Shown here one piece after another: positions 1-9,297 of a stretch of 64,000 bases of DNA. Positions within the stretch are counted from its first letter, which is position 1, and each line of letters opens with the position of its first letter. Made by a program: the position numbers and the translations under genes. This stretch comes from Mesorhizobium sp. (lineage in GTDB: Bacteria; Pseudomonadota; Alphaproteobacteria; Rhizobiales; Rhizobiaceae), in assembly GCF_017306545.1 (NCBI RefSeq), contig NZ_JAFKID010000006.1:158341-222340 (forward strand), read 5' to 3'. Below the pieces are notes generated by a model that was given only the letters and a program-made list of their open reading frames with translations, did no database searches and had not been told where the DNA came from.

Positions 1-1
1 C

Positions 2-622
2 ATCGTCTGGGGTGGCTTGAGCAAGACCGTGGCGGCGATCGTGCTGTCACCCGCCACAGGCTTCGTGCTGGCGCTGGTGCTCATCCTCGTCGTGTCGTGG
101 ATTTTCGTGCGGCAGACGCCGTTCGCCGTCGACAGCACTTTTCGCGTCGCGCAGTTCTTTTCCGCCTCGCTCTACTCGCTCGGCCACGGTGGGAACGATG
201 CGCAGAAGACCATGGGCATCATCGCCGTGCTGCTCTATTCGCAGGGCATGCTGGGCGACACTTTCTATGTGCCGCTGTGGGTGGTGCTGACCTGTCAGTC
301 GGCGCTGGCGCTGGGCACCCTGCTCGGCGGCTGGCGCATCGTCCACACGATGGGCTCGAAGATCACCAGGCTCAACCCGATGCAGGGATTCTGCGCCGAG
401 ACCGGCGGCGCGCTCACGCTTTTCGGCGCCACCTGGCTCGGCATTCCCGTCTCCACCACCCACACAATCACCGGCGCCATCGTCGGGGTGGGGGCTGCGC
501 GCCGCGTCTCGGCCGTGCGCTGGGGCATTGCCGGCAACATCGTCATTGCCTGGATCGTCACCCTGCCGGCCACCGCCGCCATCGCGGCGCTGACCTACTG
601 GGCCTCGCATCTGGCCGGTTGA
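2..622 (+). CDS. PiT-family inorganic phosphate transporter, 3' part
   Basis: The reading frame is already open at base 2, so the start lies left of the window and only about 206 C-terminal residues are visible. The conserved PHO4/PiT signature with the GHGGND core (about bases 181-200) is present, followed by several hydrophobic membrane segments. The second PiT half-repeat, with STTHT in a hydrophobic context, lies near bases 451-470. The family moves phosphate (often as metal phosphate) across the inner membrane with protons or sodium. Whether a PhoU-like gene precedes it cannot be seen. The TTG at base 17 is an internal codon, not a start. Confidence 0.9.
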   Translation: MVWGGLSKTVAAIVLSPATGFVLALVLILVVSWIFVRQTPFAVDSTFRVAQFFSASLYSLGHGGNDAQKTMGIIAVLLYSQGMLGDTFYVPLWVVLTCQSALALGTLLGGWRIVHTMGSKITRLNPMQGFCAETGGALTLFGATWLGIPVSTTHTITGAIVGVGAARRVSAVRWGIAGNIVIAWIVTLPATAAIAALTYWASHLAG

Positions 623-726
623 CGGCGCGATCTGGCGCTTGCGTCCTCGCAAAAGCGGATTATGTGACTCCTGATTTCGTCATCTCGCCCGCCGGATCGG
701 CGATCCGGCCAGCCAAGGAATGATCC

Positions 727-1887
727 ATGACCGTCACCAAGGAAACCGTCATCGAAGGCCTGAAGACGGTCAACGGGCCGGACTTCACCGGCAACATCGT
801 CGACCTCGGCCTGGTGTCGGAAATCTTCATCGCCGATTCCAAGGTCTTTTTCTCGATCACCGTTCCGGCCGAGCGGGCACAGCAGATGGAGCCGCTGCGC
901 GCCGCCGCCGAGCGCGTCGTCAAGGCGATCCCAGGCGTTGCCGGCGCCGTTGTGGCGCTGACGGCCGAGAAGAAGGGAGGCGGCATGGAAAACGCGCCGC
1001 CGCGCCAGCCGCCGCGACCGGCGCCATCCCATGCCGGCCATGCTCCGCACGCGCCCGCTTCCCGCATCTCCGGCAAGCGCGGTGTGCCCGGCATCGAGGC
1101 GATCATCGCCGTTGCGTCCGGCAAGGGCGGCGTCGGCAAGTCCACCACCGCCGTCAACCTCGCGCTGGGGCTTGCGGCCAACGGCCTGAAAGTGGGCGTG
1201 CTCGATGCCGACATCTACGGCCCGTCCATGCCGCGCCTGCTCGGCATCAGGGGCCGGCCGGAGACGAAGGACGGCAAGATCCTGCAACCGATGCAGAATT
1301 TCGGCCTCAAGGTGATGTCGATGGGCTTCCTCGTCGATGAGGAGACGCCGATGATCTGGCGTGGCCCGATGGTGATCTCGGCGCTGACGCAGATGCTGCG
1401 CGAATGCGACTGGGGAGCGCTCGACGTGCTGGTGGTGGACATGCCGCCCGGCACCGGCGACGCCCAACTCACCATGGCTCAGCAGGTGCCGCTGGCCGGC
1501 GCCGTCATCGTCTCGACGCCGCAGGACCTCGCTTTGATCGACGCCCGCAAGGGTTTGAACATGTTCAAGAAGGTCGACGTGCCGCTGCTCGGCATCGTCG
1601 AGAACATGAGCTATTTCATCGCCCCCGATACCGGCAAGCGCTACGACATTTTCGGCCATGGCGGCGCCAGGAAGGAAGCCGAGCGGCTCGGCGTCACCTT
1701 CCTCGGCGAAGTGCCGCTGGAGATGGGCATCCGCGAAAGCTCCGACGACGGCAAGCCGGTTGTGGCCGCGAAGCCGGATGGAGCAGAGGCGAAAATCTAC
1801 CGCGGTATTGCTGCGAAGGTTTGGGAACGCTTGAGGGAGGAAAAGACGGCAGCCGAAAGCGCGACGCCGGCGATCGTGTTCGAGTAG
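727..1887 (+). CDS. apbC: Mrp/ApbC (NBP35-like) P-loop Fe-S carrier protein
   Basis: 386 residues. The N-terminal about 95 residues form a MIP18/DUF59-type domain, followed by a Pro-rich linker (about 90-115) and a SIMIBI-class ATPase. The deviant Walker A GKGGVGKS is at residues 132-139, and the later 'VVDMPPGTGD' segment is the Walker B/switch region. The family binds and transfers Fe-S clusters to apoproteins. In the ApbC/Nbp35 family a C-terminal CPxC motif holds the bridging cluster; here the matching place (about residues 299-303) reads APDTG with no cysteine, so the cluster-carrier role is uncertain. An AAGGA element lies just upstream of the ATG. The gene stands alone between the phosphate transporter and a repeat. 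Confidence 0.9.
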   Translation: MTVTKETVIEGLKTVNGPDFTGNIVDLGLVSEIFIADSKVFFSITVPAERAQQMEPLRAAAERVVKAIPGVAGAVVALTAEKKGGGMENAPPRQPPRPAPSHAGHAPHAPASRISGKRGVPGIEAIIAVASGKGGVGKSTTAVNLALGLAANGLKVGVLDADIYGPSMPRLLGIRGRPETKDGKILQPMQNFGLKVMSMGFLVDEETPMIWRGPMVISALTQMLRECDWGALDVLVVDMPPGTGDAQLTMAQQVPLAGAVIVSTPQDLALIDARKGLNMFKKVDVPLLGIVENMSYFIAPDTGKRYDIFGHGGARKEAERLGVTFLGEVPLEMGIRESSDDGKPVVAAKPDGAEAKIYRGIAAKVWERLREEKTAAESATPAIVFE

Positions 1888-1898
1888 CCTGGTTTCTT

Positions 1899-2030
1899 CC
1901 TTCTCCCCGTTCACGGGGAGAAGGTGCCCGAAGGGCGGATGAGGGGCGGAATAAACCTTCGCAAGTCGGCGCCGCCCCTCACCCGACCGCTTCGCGGCCA
2001 CCCTCTCCCCGTAAACGGGGCGAGGGAAGG
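1899..2030. repeat. Paired palindromic repeat (type A)
   Basis: The left end (1899-1924) is a perfect 11-bp stem, CCTTCTCCCCG with a TTCA loop. The right end holds CCCCGT-AA-ACGGGG and a GAGGGAAGG tail that mirrors the left end. Between them lie two GC-rich mirrored segments (GAGGGGC ... GCCCCTC). The unit sits between convergent apbC and the CoxG-like gene, so it may also act as a bidirectional terminator. Another, interrupted, copy of its ends is found at 6884-7112. Confidence 0.75.
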
Positions 2031-2031
2031 A

Positions 2032-2478
2032 TCAACCGCCCACCTTCTCCCCAAACGTCGAGAAAAACTGCCCCGCGAGCTTCTTCGAAGTCGAGGTGAT
2101 TAGCCGGCTGCCGAGCTGGGCGATCTTGCCGCCGACATCGGCCTTGGCGGCGTATTTCAGCATGGTGCCGTCGCCATCCTCGGTCAGCGTCACGTCGGCG
2201 CCGCCCTTGGCGAAACCGGCGATGCCGCCCTTGCCTTCGCCCTGGATGGTATAAGAATGCGGCGGTTTCAAATTCTTCAGCGTCACCTCGCCGTTGAAGG
2301 TCGCCTTGATCGGGCCGATCTTGAGCACGACGGTCGCGGCCATCTCGGTCGGCGACTTCATTTCCAGGCTCTGGCAGCCTGGAATGCATTCCTTCAAAAC
2401 CGCCGGGTCGTTCAGCGCCGCCCACACCTTGTCCACCGGTGCGGCAATGCGTTCCTCGCCTTCGATCACCAAAGCCAT
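2032..2478 (-). CDS. CoxG-like SRPBCC-domain protein
   Basis: 148 residues. The N-terminus (MALVIEGEERIAAP, VWAALNDP) and the CIPGC motif followed by SLE are typical of the carbon monoxide dehydrogenase subunit G (CoxG) family, a START/SRPBCC lipid-cavity fold. Classic CoxG anchors CO dehydrogenase to the membrane, but many homologues occur without coxMSL genes, as here, and their ligand is unknown. The frame stays open 42 codons further upstream, but GGGAGAGG stands 4-5 bases before the ATG at 2478 and the family alignment begins there, so the shorter start was chosen. Confidence 0.85.
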   Translation of the reverse strand: MALVIEGEERIAAPVDKVWAALNDPAVLKECIPGCQSLEMKSPTEMAATVVLKIGPIKATFNGEVTLKNLKPPHSYTIQGEGKGGIAGFAKGGADVTLTEDGDGTMLKYAAKADVGGKIAQLGSRLITSTSKKLAGQFFSTFGEKVGG

Positions 2479-2630
2479 TGACCTCTCCCATGCGAACGGC
2501 ACAGATTGCAGGCGTAGCCTAGCACCCGCCCTCTGTCCATCGCACCAAAGTCCGGGTGTGCGGCGCCTTGCCTCTTGCTTGCCGGAAGGCACTGTCCTAT
2601 CCATTTATCAGACAAATAAGGAATACCCCG

Positions 2631-4433
2631 ATGGCAGGCGCCCCGACCGCGAAAAAGCTCCGCTCGCAGGAGTGGTTCGACAACCCCGACAACCCCGGCA
2701 TGACCGCGCTCTATCTGGAGCGCTACCTGAATTTCGGCCTGACCCGCGAGGAACTGCAATCGGGCAAGCCGCTGATCGGCATCGCCCAGACCGGCTCGGA
2801 CCTGTCGCCCTGCAATCGCCACCACCTGGACCTTGCCAAGCGTATCCGCGCCGGCATCGAGGCGGCCGGCGGCGTGCCTTTCGAGTTCCCCTGCCATCCG
2901 ATCCAGGAAACCGGCAAGCGCCCGACCGCCTCGCTCGACCGCAACCTCGCCTATCTGTCGCTGGTCGAGGTGCTCTACGGCTATCCGCTCGACGGCGTGG
3001 TGCTGACCGTCGGCTGCGACAAGACCACGCCGGCGCTGCTGATGGCGGCCGCCACCGTCAATATCCCGGCGATCGCGCTCTCGGTCGGGCCAATGCTGAA
3101 CGGCTGGCACAAGGGCAAGCGCACCGGCTCCGGCACCATCGTATGGGAATCGCGCCAGCGCCTGTCGGCCGGCGAGATCGACTACGACGAATTCATGGAG
3201 ATCGTCGCCTCCTCCGCACCGTCCACCGGCTACTGCAACACCATGGGCACGGCCACCACCATGAACAGCCTCGCCGAAGCGCTCGGCATGCAGTTGCCCG
3301 GTTCCGCCGCCATCCCCGCACCCTATCGCGAGCGTGGCCAGATTTCCTACGAGACGGGAAAACGCATCGTCGAGATGGTGCGCGAGGACCTGAAGCCCTC
3401 CGACATCATGACGCGCGAAGCCTTCGAGAACGCTATCGTCGTCAATTCGGCCATCGGCGGCTCGACCAACGCCCCCATCCATTTGAACGCCATCGCCCGC
3501 CATCTCGGGGTAAAACTCGACAACGACGACTGGCAGGCGGTCGGCCACAAGATCCCGCTGCTGGTCAATTTGCAGCCGGCCGGCGAATATCTCGGCGAGG
3601 ACTACCACCATGCCGGCGGCGTGCCGGCGGTCGTCGCCGAACTGATGAAGGCCGGCCTGCTGCCGCATCCCGACGCCGTCACCGTCAACGGCAAGTCGAT
3701 GGGCGAGAACTGCGCCGCGGTCGAGAACATGAACCCGGACGTCATCCGCACCGTCGCCGACCCGCTGAAGAAGGAAGCCGGCTTCATCAACCTCAAGGGC
3801 AACCTGTTCGATTCGGCCATCATGAAGACCAGCGTCATCTCGGAGGAGTTCCGCGACCGCTACCTCATGAACCAGGCCGACCCCGACGCCTTCGAGGGCA
3901 AGGCCGCCGTCTTCGACGGGCCGGAGGATTATCACGCCCGCATCGACGATCCGGCGGAGAACATCGACGAGCACACCATCCTGTTCATGCGCGGCGCCGG
4001 GCCGGTCGGCTATCCGGGCGGCGCCGAGGTGGTGAACATGCAGCCGCCGGCCTATCTCATCAAGCGCGGCATCCATTCGCTGCCCTGCATCGGCGACGGC
4101 CGCCAGTCCGGCACGTCCGGCACGCCGTCGATCCTCAACGCCTCGCCCGAAGCCGCCGTCGGCGGCGGCCTGGCGCTGCTGAAGACCGGCGACCGCGTGC
4201 GCATCGACCTGAAGAAAGGCACTGCCGATATCCTCATTTCCGACGAGGAACTGGCCAAGCGCCGCGCCGTGCTGAACGGCAACGGCGGCTATCACTATCC
4301 GAAGCACCAGACGCCGTGGCAGGAAATCCAGCGCGCTATGGTCGACCAGTTCGACCAAGGCATGGTGCTGAAGCCGGCGGTGAAGTACCAGGACGTCGCG
4401 CATACGATGGGCACGCCGAGGGACAACCACTGA
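2631..4433 (+). CDS. IlvD/Edd-family sugar-acid dehydratase (xylonate/arabinonate type)
   Basis: 600 residues, the usual size of the pentonate branch of the IlvD/Edd family. Three conserved cysteines that hold the Fe-S cluster are visible: C61 (SPCNR), C129 (VGCDKTTPA) and C202 ([13 protein letters not shown]). The opening '[22 protein letters not shown]' region and the [11 protein letters not shown] and GDGRQSG blocks closely resemble Caulobacter D-xylonate dehydratase, so it likely dehydrates an aldonic acid to a 2-keto-3-deoxy acid. The exact sugar cannot be read from sequence. The ATG at 2631 follows an AT-rich leader with an AAGGA-like element. The frame is open 25 codons upstream but family similarity begins at MAGAP. 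The ChvE/AraD1 locus about 20 kb away is also aldose-related. Confidence 0.88.
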   Translation: MAGAPTAKKLRSQEWFDNPDNPGMTALYLERYLNFGLTREELQSGKPLIGIAQTGSDLSPCNRHHLDLAKRIRAGIEAAGGVPFEFPCHPIQETGKRPTASLDRNLAYLSLVEVLYGYPLDGVVLTVGCDKTTPALLMAAATVNIPAIALSVGPMLNGWHKGKRTGSGTIVWESRQRLSAGEIDYDEFMEIVASSAPSTGYCNTMGTATTMNSLAEALGMQLPGSAAIPAPYRERGQISYETGKRIVEMVREDLKPSDIMTREAFENAIVVNSAIGGSTNAPIHLNAIARHLGVKLDNDDWQAVGHKIPLLVNLQPAGEYLGEDYHHAGGVPAVVAELMKAGLLPHPDAVTVNGKSMGENCAAVENMNPDVIRTVADPLKKEAGFINLKGNLFDSAIMKTSVISEEFRDRYLMNQADPDAFEGKAAVFDGPEDYHARIDDPAENIDEHTILFMRGAGPVGYPGGAEVVNMQPPAYLIKRGIHSLPCIGDGRQSGTSGTPSILNASPEAAVGGGLALLKTGDRVRIDLKKGTADILISDEELAKRRAVLNGNGGYHYPKHQTPWQEIQRAMVDQFDQGMVLKPAVKYQDVAHTMGTPRDNH

Positions 4434-4519
4434 TGACCGGTGCTTCCCCTCCCCTTGAGGGCGTGAAGCGGCTCGCATAGCGGACGAAAGGCCGATTGCT
4501 TGGCTTTTCGAGCGTCGAA

Positions 4520-4600
4520 CGGTGAAAGGCCGGTTCGCCCTCGGGCGGATCAAAACGTCGGTGGACGTTTTGAAAGTTTTGAACGCCCGAAGGGCTGGGA
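4520..4600. repeat. Palindromic spacer element with perfect hairpin
   Basis: A perfect 9-bp stem CAAAACGTC / GACGTTTTG with a GGTG loop occupies 4551-4572. It is followed by a GCCCGAAGGGC self-complementary segment. No coding sequence is supported between 4434 and 5185; this stretch is filled by repeats. The hairpin could end transcription from the dehydratase gene, but there is no clean T-tract, so a mobile intergenic repeat is the better reading. Confidence 0.5.
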
Positions 4601-4630
4601 GCGATAGCGAAGGGCGGTAGCGCTGACTTC

Positions 4631-4782
4631 TCCCTCCCCCTTGAGGGGAGCGTGGCAGGCCGAAGGCCTGACGGGAGGGGTCACCTCCACCGCTCCGACG
4701 TAAAGAGGAAGTCGCGCGCTACGGTTGGCGACCTCTCCCGACCGGGCTTCGCCCGGCCACCCTCCCCTCAAGGGGGAGGGGG
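4631..4782. repeat. Inverted-repeat spacer element (type B)
   Basis: The two ends are inverted copies: CTCCCCCTTGAGGGGAG at the left end and CTCCCCTCAAGGGGGAG at the right end. The middle is not conserved with other copies. Related units lie at 6921-7058 and, diverged, at 48187-48306. The arrangement (two facing palindromes about 110 bp apart) is that of a REP-pair or non-autonomous element. Confidence 0.75.
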
Positions 4783-5019
4783 AAGTTGGCGCGCTCCATC
4801 CTCGCCACGCTGCCTTTCGGCCCGCTGGCTCGGTCGAGGCCCGGACTTGGGGGCTCATCACCCAGCAGCGTACCATTACGCTGCCAGCCCGGCACCGTCC
4901 CCCGCCACAAGCGCCCGGTTCGCGACCCGCGTTCCCGCACAGGAGATGGCGGGTAGTATGAGGCGGGCGGAAAGGGCGGGGCTAGATTTCGGAAGTTTTT
5001 CGCGGAAGGCATCTCGCCT

Positions 5020-5150
5020 CCGTCATCCCGGCCAAAGGAGCGGAGCGACTGCGAGCCGGAATCCAGTCCGTGACCTTGCCGCTATTCTGGTCCGATGTTC
5101 CGGAATGGATCCCGGGAGCCGATCCTCGCTTCGCTCCGTTCGGCTTCCGG
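5020..5150. repeat. Possible imperfect inverted-repeat element (type C)
   Basis: The stretch begins with CGTCATCCCGG and holds an imperfect inverted pair: CGGAGCGACTGCGAG (from 5041) and CTCGCTTCGCTCCG (ending near 5138). A GGAATCC/GGATCCCGGG pair lies nearby. This layout is common for dispersed intergenic repeats in Hyphomicrobiales. Only one copy is in this window, so copy number is not shown here. Confidence 0.4.
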
Positions 5151-5185
5151 GTCGACGAGGTGTTCTCACCGGATGCCGGCCGACC

Positions 5186-6874
5186 TCACCCCACCGCCAC
5201 TCCGAACATCTCCTTCGCCTGCGCCGCCGTATAATACCCCATCGCCACGTCGTGCCGCACTGCGTCCGGGTCGCGCTGGCGCGGGTCGCCGTAGCCGCCG
5301 CCGCCCGGCGTGCCGACGCGCACGCGGTCGCCGGCCTTCATCGAGATATCCTGTTCTTTCGATAGATGCGGCGGCACATGCGCCTCGCCGTCGCGGAACA
5401 CCGTCACTTCGTTGACCGCGCCGTCCGCGCCGCCGAGTGCGCCCTGCGGCCCGAAGCGGCCGTGATCCATGACGAAGGAGGCGCGGGCTTCCCCTCTGAG
5501 CAATTCCACCTCGTAGGCCAGCCCGAAGCCGCCGCGATATTTTCCCGCCCCGCCGGAGCCTTCGCGCAGCGCATAGTGGCGGTAAAGCACCGGAAACGCC
5601 TGTTCCATGATCTCGACCGGCGGCGACTTGGAGATGCCGATGGTCGAGCAGCCGTTGGAAAGCCCGTCCTCGGCCGCGTTGCCGCCATAGCCGCCGCCGG
5701 AAATCTGGTACATCACATAGTCGCGGCCGCGCGCCGGGTCGTGGCCGCCGAGCGCGAAATTGCCGCTGGAGCCGGCGGGTGCTGCCGTCACCTTCTCCGG
5801 CAGCGCCTGCACAAGCGCCGCGAACACCGCCTCGGCGATGCGCTGCGAGACTTCGGCAGCGCAGCCGGAAACCGGGCGCGGGTAGTGTGCATCGAGGAAG
5901 GTGCCTTCCGGCCGGTGCACGATGAGCGGTTCGAAAGCGCCGGCGTTGATCGGCACGTCGGGGAAGATGTGGCGCATGGCGAGGTAGACGGAGGACAGCG
6001 TGGTGGCAAGCACGCTGTTCATCGGCCCGGCGCAGGGATGGCTCGACTGCGAGAAATCGAAGGTCAGCGTCTCGCCTTCCTTCTCGACCAGCAGCGCGAT
6101 CGTCAGCGGATGATCCACCACGCCGTCAGAGTCGACGAAGGCTTTCGAGCGGTAGAGCCCGTCGGGGATGGCCGAGATTGCCGCGTGCATCTGCTCGGCG
6201 GCACGCCGGCGCAGCTCGGCAATCGCCTGCTCCACCGTTTCGTCTCCGTAACGATCCAGGATCTCATTGACCCGGTCCTGCCCGACCAGCAGGGCGGCCG
6301 CCTGCGCCTTGATGTCGCCGATACGCTGGTCGGCGACGCGGATGTTGGAGGCGATGATGGCGTGGATCTCAGGATCGAGCACGCCTTTCTTGAACAGCTT
6401 CACCGGCGGCAGGCGCAACCCTTCCTGCTCGACGGCGGTGGCGGAAGCGGAAAACCCTCCCGGCACCGCGCCGCCGATGTCGGGCCAGTGGCCGGTGTTG
6501 GAGAGCCAGCAGAAGATTTTTCCCCCGCGATAGAGCGGCATGACGAAGCGCACGTCCATCAGGTGCGTGCCGCCGAGATAGGGGTCGTTGACGATGTAGA
6601 TGTCGCCCGGCTCGGGCGGCAGGCAGCTTCCGTCGCGGATCATCTCGATGACGGTGCGGGTGGAATATTGCATGACGCCGACGAACACCGGCAGGCCCTG
6701 GTTGCCCTGCGCGATCAGCGAGCCGTCCTCGGCCGAATAGATGCCGTCCGAGCGGTCGTTGGCCTCGGCGATGACCGGCGAGAAGGCGGCGCGCGAAAAG
6801 GTCAGGTCCATCTCGTCGCAGGCCTGCTGGAGCGCGGCCTGGATGACGGAGAGGGTGATGGTGTCGAGGGTCAT
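5186..6874 (-). CDS. hyuB: Hydantoinase B/oxoprolinase-family subunit
   Basis: 562 residues, full length for HyuB (N-methylhydantoinase B) proteins. The family blocks are present: VNDPYLGGTHLMD, the GGAGKYRGGFG region and the C-terminal TPGGGGYGDP. With the HyuA-type gene just upstream it should form an ATP-dependent enzyme that hydrolyses or carboxylates a cyclic amide or ketone. No gamma subunit (AcxC-like) follows, so an acetone-carboxylase role is less likely here. The Shine-Dalgarno GGAGAAGGAAG directly before the ATG is the end of the upstream palindromic repeat. Confidence 0.88.
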   Translation of the reverse strand: MTLDTITLSVIQAALQQACDEMDLTFSRAAFSPVIAEANDRSDGIYSAEDGSLIAQGNQGLPVFVGVMQYSTRTVIEMIRDGSCLPPEPGDIYIVNDPYLGGTHLMDVRFVMPLYRGGKIFCWLSNTGHWPDIGGAVPGGFSASATAVEQEGLRLPPVKLFKKGVLDPEIHAIIASNIRVADQRIGDIKAQAAALLVGQDRVNEILDRYGDETVEQAIAELRRRAAEQMHAAISAIPDGLYRSKAFVDSDGVVDHPLTIALLVEKEGETLTFDFSQSSHPCAGPMNSVLATTLSSVYLAMRHIFPDVPINAGAFEPLIVHRPEGTFLDAHYPRPVSGCAAEVSQRIAEAVFAALVQALPEKVTAAPAGSSGNFALGGHDPARGRDYVMYQISGGGYGGNAAEDGLSNGCSTIGISKSPPVEIMEQAFPVLYRHYALREGSGGAGKYRGGFGLAYEVELLRGEARASFVMDHGRFGPQGALGGADGAVNEVTVFRDGEAHVPPHLSKEQDISMKAGDRVRVGTPGGGGYGDPRQRDPDAVRHDVAMGYYTAAQAKEMFGVAVG

Positions 6875-6883
6875 CTTCCTTCT

Positions 6884-7112
6884 CCCCGTTCAAGGCAGAG
6901 CTATCGCATATGGCGCTGTACCCCCACCCCTAACCCCTCCCCTCAAGGGGGAGGGGGACTTCGGGGCATTGCCACGACACGCCGACGCAGACAATTTTGA
7001 ACGAAACGGCGGCGTCGGCGTCTCCCTCCCCCTTGAGGGGAGGGGACAGGGGTGGGGGTTCCGGGCCAGCGAAAAGTTCATATGCAATGGCGCGGCCGTA
7101 AACGGGGCGAGG
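6884..7112. repeat. Nested repeats between hyuA and hyuB
   Basis: The outer ends, CCTTCTCCCCGTTCA on the left and CGTAAACGGGGCGAGG on the right, match the two ends of the type A repeat at 1899-2030. Between them lies a type B element whose arms (6921-6957 and 7022-7058) are near-perfect inverted copies of about 37 bp. The simplest reading is that a type B unit was inserted into a type A unit. It separates two genes that are normally adjacent. Confidence 0.75.
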
Positions 7113-7134
7113 AGTCCTGTTCCGCTCATCGCGC

Positions 7135-9201
7135 TCATCTCCCCACCTCGATGACGATGTTGCCGTCAGCGTCGCCGCGTGCCGCGTCGCCCGGCTCAAG
7201 CACCGTCGTGCAGTCCATCTGCTCGAGGATCGCCGGGCCTTCGATCACCGCGTCCAGCGGCAATTTCTCGCGCGCATAGACCGGTGTGTCGTGCCAGCGC
7301 CCGTCATACCAGACGGGGCGTACTTCCAGCCGCGCCTCGGAAAGCGTGCCGGCTCGCCCGGCCGGGTCGATGAGCCGGCTAAGGTCGAGCGCCGGGCGCA
7401 CGCCGGTGACCGAGGTGTTGAGGTTGACGAGGTTGGCGCGGATTTCCGGCAGTTCCACCTTGAAGCGGGCGAAATAGGCCTTTTCGAACAGCGCCTGCAA
7501 GGTGGCGCGGTCGATGGCGACCGAGGGCAGGGGGACGTTCACGATATGCGTCTGGCCGATGAACTGCATGTCGGCCGAATGACTGACGCGGATTTCCTGC
7601 GGCTGCACGGCCTCCTGCGCGATCAGCCCTCGGCCTTCCTCCACCTGGGCTGCGAGCACGGCGCGCACGCGCTCCTCGTCCAGCGCCGCGACCGGCTGGT
7701 TCAGCGTGTTGACGAAATCGTGCCGCAGGTCCGCCACCACGCAACCGAGCGCATTGGTGATGCCGGGGCGCGCCGGCACCAGCACGCGCGGCAGGCCGAG
7801 TTCACGGGCCAGCGCCGAAGCGTGCAGCGGGCCGGCGCCGCCGAAGGCGAACAGGGTGAAGTCGCGCGGATCGTGGCCGCGCGCCACCGACACCATGCGG
7901 ATGGCGCCGGCCATCTTCATGTTGCCGAGTTTCAGAACGGCACCCGCCGCCGCGACGCCGGAAAGGCCGGCGGCGCGGCCGATTTTCTCCTCGAAAACGG
8001 CGGTCACGCTCTCCACGCTGACGGGATTGTCGACCGAAAGCAGCTTCTTCGGCGCCAGCCGGCCGAGTGCGAGATTGGCGTCGGTGATGGTCGGCTCCGT
8101 GCCGCCGCGTCCGTAGCAGATCGGGCCGGGGGCGGCTCCGGCGCTCTGCGGCCCGACCTGGATCAGTCCGGCCGCGTCGACGCGGGCGATCGAGCCGCCG
8201 CCGGCGCCGACCGTGTGCACCGCCACCATCGGCACATGGATCGGCATGGCGTATTCGATCTCGATCTCGTTGGAGACGGCCGGCTCGGCGTTGCGGATCA
8301 GCGCCACGTCGGTCGAGGTACCGCCCATGTCGTAGGTGACGAGGTTCTCGAAGCCGGCGCGCTTGCCGGTATAGGCGGCGGCGATGACTCCGGAAGCCGG
8401 GCCGGACATCACCGTTTTGGCCGCCTCGCGGGTCACGAAGCGGGCCGAGATCATGCCGCCGTTGCCGTTCATCATCAGGAAGTCGCGGGCATAGCCCTGC
8501 ACCGCCAGTTCGGCGCGCAGCTTTGCCACATAGCGTTCGAGGATCGGCTGCACCGAGGCGTTGACGGCCGCCGTCACCCCGCGCTCGAATTCGCGTGCCT
8601 CCGAAAGCAGCGCGTGACCCATGGTGATGTGGCCGTTCGGCCAGAGTTCCGCGGCGATCTCTGCCGCGCGTCTTTCATGCTCTGGATTGGCGTAGCAATG
8701 CAGGAAGTGGATGACCAGCGACTCGCAGCCGGCATCCAGCAATTGCCGTACCGCCTTTCGCACGCCATCCTCGTCGAGCGGCACGCGCACCGCGCCTGAT
8801 GCTTCGATGCGCTCGGCGACCTCGATGCGCAGATTGCGCGCAATGACGGGGACGAACGTGCCGGTCATGCCGTAGGCCTGCGGGCGCGTGCGTCGACCGA
8901 GTTCGATCACATCGCGGAAACCGGCCGTGGTGATCATGCCGGTTTTCGCCAGCCGCCGCTCCAGCACCGCGTTGGTGGTGGTGGTGGTGCCGTGCACGAT
9001 GAGGTCGATGTCCTTCACCGGATAGCTGGTGGCTGCAAGGGCCGCGACCACACCGAAGGCCTGGTTATCGACGGTCGTCGGCGTCTTGGCGATCGAAACA
9101 CGGCCGGCAGCCTGATCGATGAGGATCAGGTCGGTGAAGGTGCCGCCGACATCGACGCCGGCGACGACGCTGCCCGAGTGAGCCGGAGCGTTCTCATCCA
9201 T
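7135..9201 (-). CDS. hyuA: Hydantoinase A/oxoprolinase-family subunit
   Basis: 688 residues, normal length for HyuA proteins. It carries the ASKHA-type nucleotide-binding motifs: GVDVGGTFTD at about residues 15-24, YDMGGTSTDVALI mid-protein, and FGGAGPLHA near residue 430. The partner HyuB follows on the same strand after a 260-base repeat-filled gap. The pair is expected to act together in the cytoplasm on a cyclic amide such as hydantoin or 5-oxoproline; the substrate is not readable. No strong Shine-Dalgarno precedes the ATG. It is transcribed away from the fpr gene. Confidence 0.88.
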   Translation of the reverse strand: MDENAPAHSGSVVAGVDVGGTFTDLILIDQAAGRVSIAKTPTTVDNQAFGVVAALAATSYPVKDIDLIVHGTTTTTNAVLERRLAKTGMITTAGFRDVIELGRRTRPQAYGMTGTFVPVIARNLRIEVAERIEASGAVRVPLDEDGVRKAVRQLLDAGCESLVIHFLHCYANPEHERRAAEIAAELWPNGHITMGHALLSEAREFERGVTAAVNASVQPILERYVAKLRAELAVQGYARDFLMMNGNGGMISARFVTREAAKTVMSGPASGVIAAAYTGKRAGFENLVTYDMGGTSTDVALIRNAEPAVSNEIEIEYAMPIHVPMVAVHTVGAGGGSIARVDAAGLIQVGPQSAGAAPGPICYGRGGTEPTITDANLALGRLAPKKLLSVDNPVSVESVTAVFEEKIGRAAGLSGVAAAGAVLKLGNMKMAGAIRMVSVARGHDPRDFTLFAFGGAGPLHASALARELGLPRVLVPARPGITNALGCVVADLRHDFVNTLNQPVAALDEERVRAVLAAQVEEGRGLIAQEAVQPQEIRVSHSADMQFIGQTHIVNVPLPSVAIDRATLQALFEKAYFARFKVELPEIRANLVNLNTSVTGVRPALDLSRLIDPAGRAGTLSEARLEVRPVWYDGRWHDTPVYAREKLPLDAVIEGPAILEQMDCTTVLEPGDAARGDADGNIVIEVGR

Positions 9202-9267
9202 GACCGAAACCTGACATCGCCGGACCGCGGATATGCGCCGGACCGGAACGGTTTTTCCCGCCCGATC

Positions 9268-9297
9268 TTGACACGAAAATCATTTGTATACTAATAA
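9268..9297 (+). promoter_or_regulatory. Candidate promoter with GntR-like operator
   Basis: TTGACA (9268-9273) and TAATAA (9292-9297) are separated by 18 bases and point toward the ferredoxin reductase gene. TTGTATACTA, overlapping the spacer, fits the TNGT-N2-ACNA half-palindrome known for GntR/FadR-type regulators. No GntR gene is in view, so the operator is tentative. The site is in the intergenic stretch between divergent hyuA and fpr and could serve either. Confidence 0.35.

Noticed and set aside
4652-5365. Overlapping open frames in the dehydratase-hyuB spacer
   Set aside because: They run through inverted repeats, have low-complexity Arg/Pro/Ser composition, and no ribosome site or domain.
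5186-9201. Second acetone carboxylase
   Set aside because: No gamma subunit gene is present and subunit sizes fit hydantoinase/oxoprolinase A and B, so only the family name is given.
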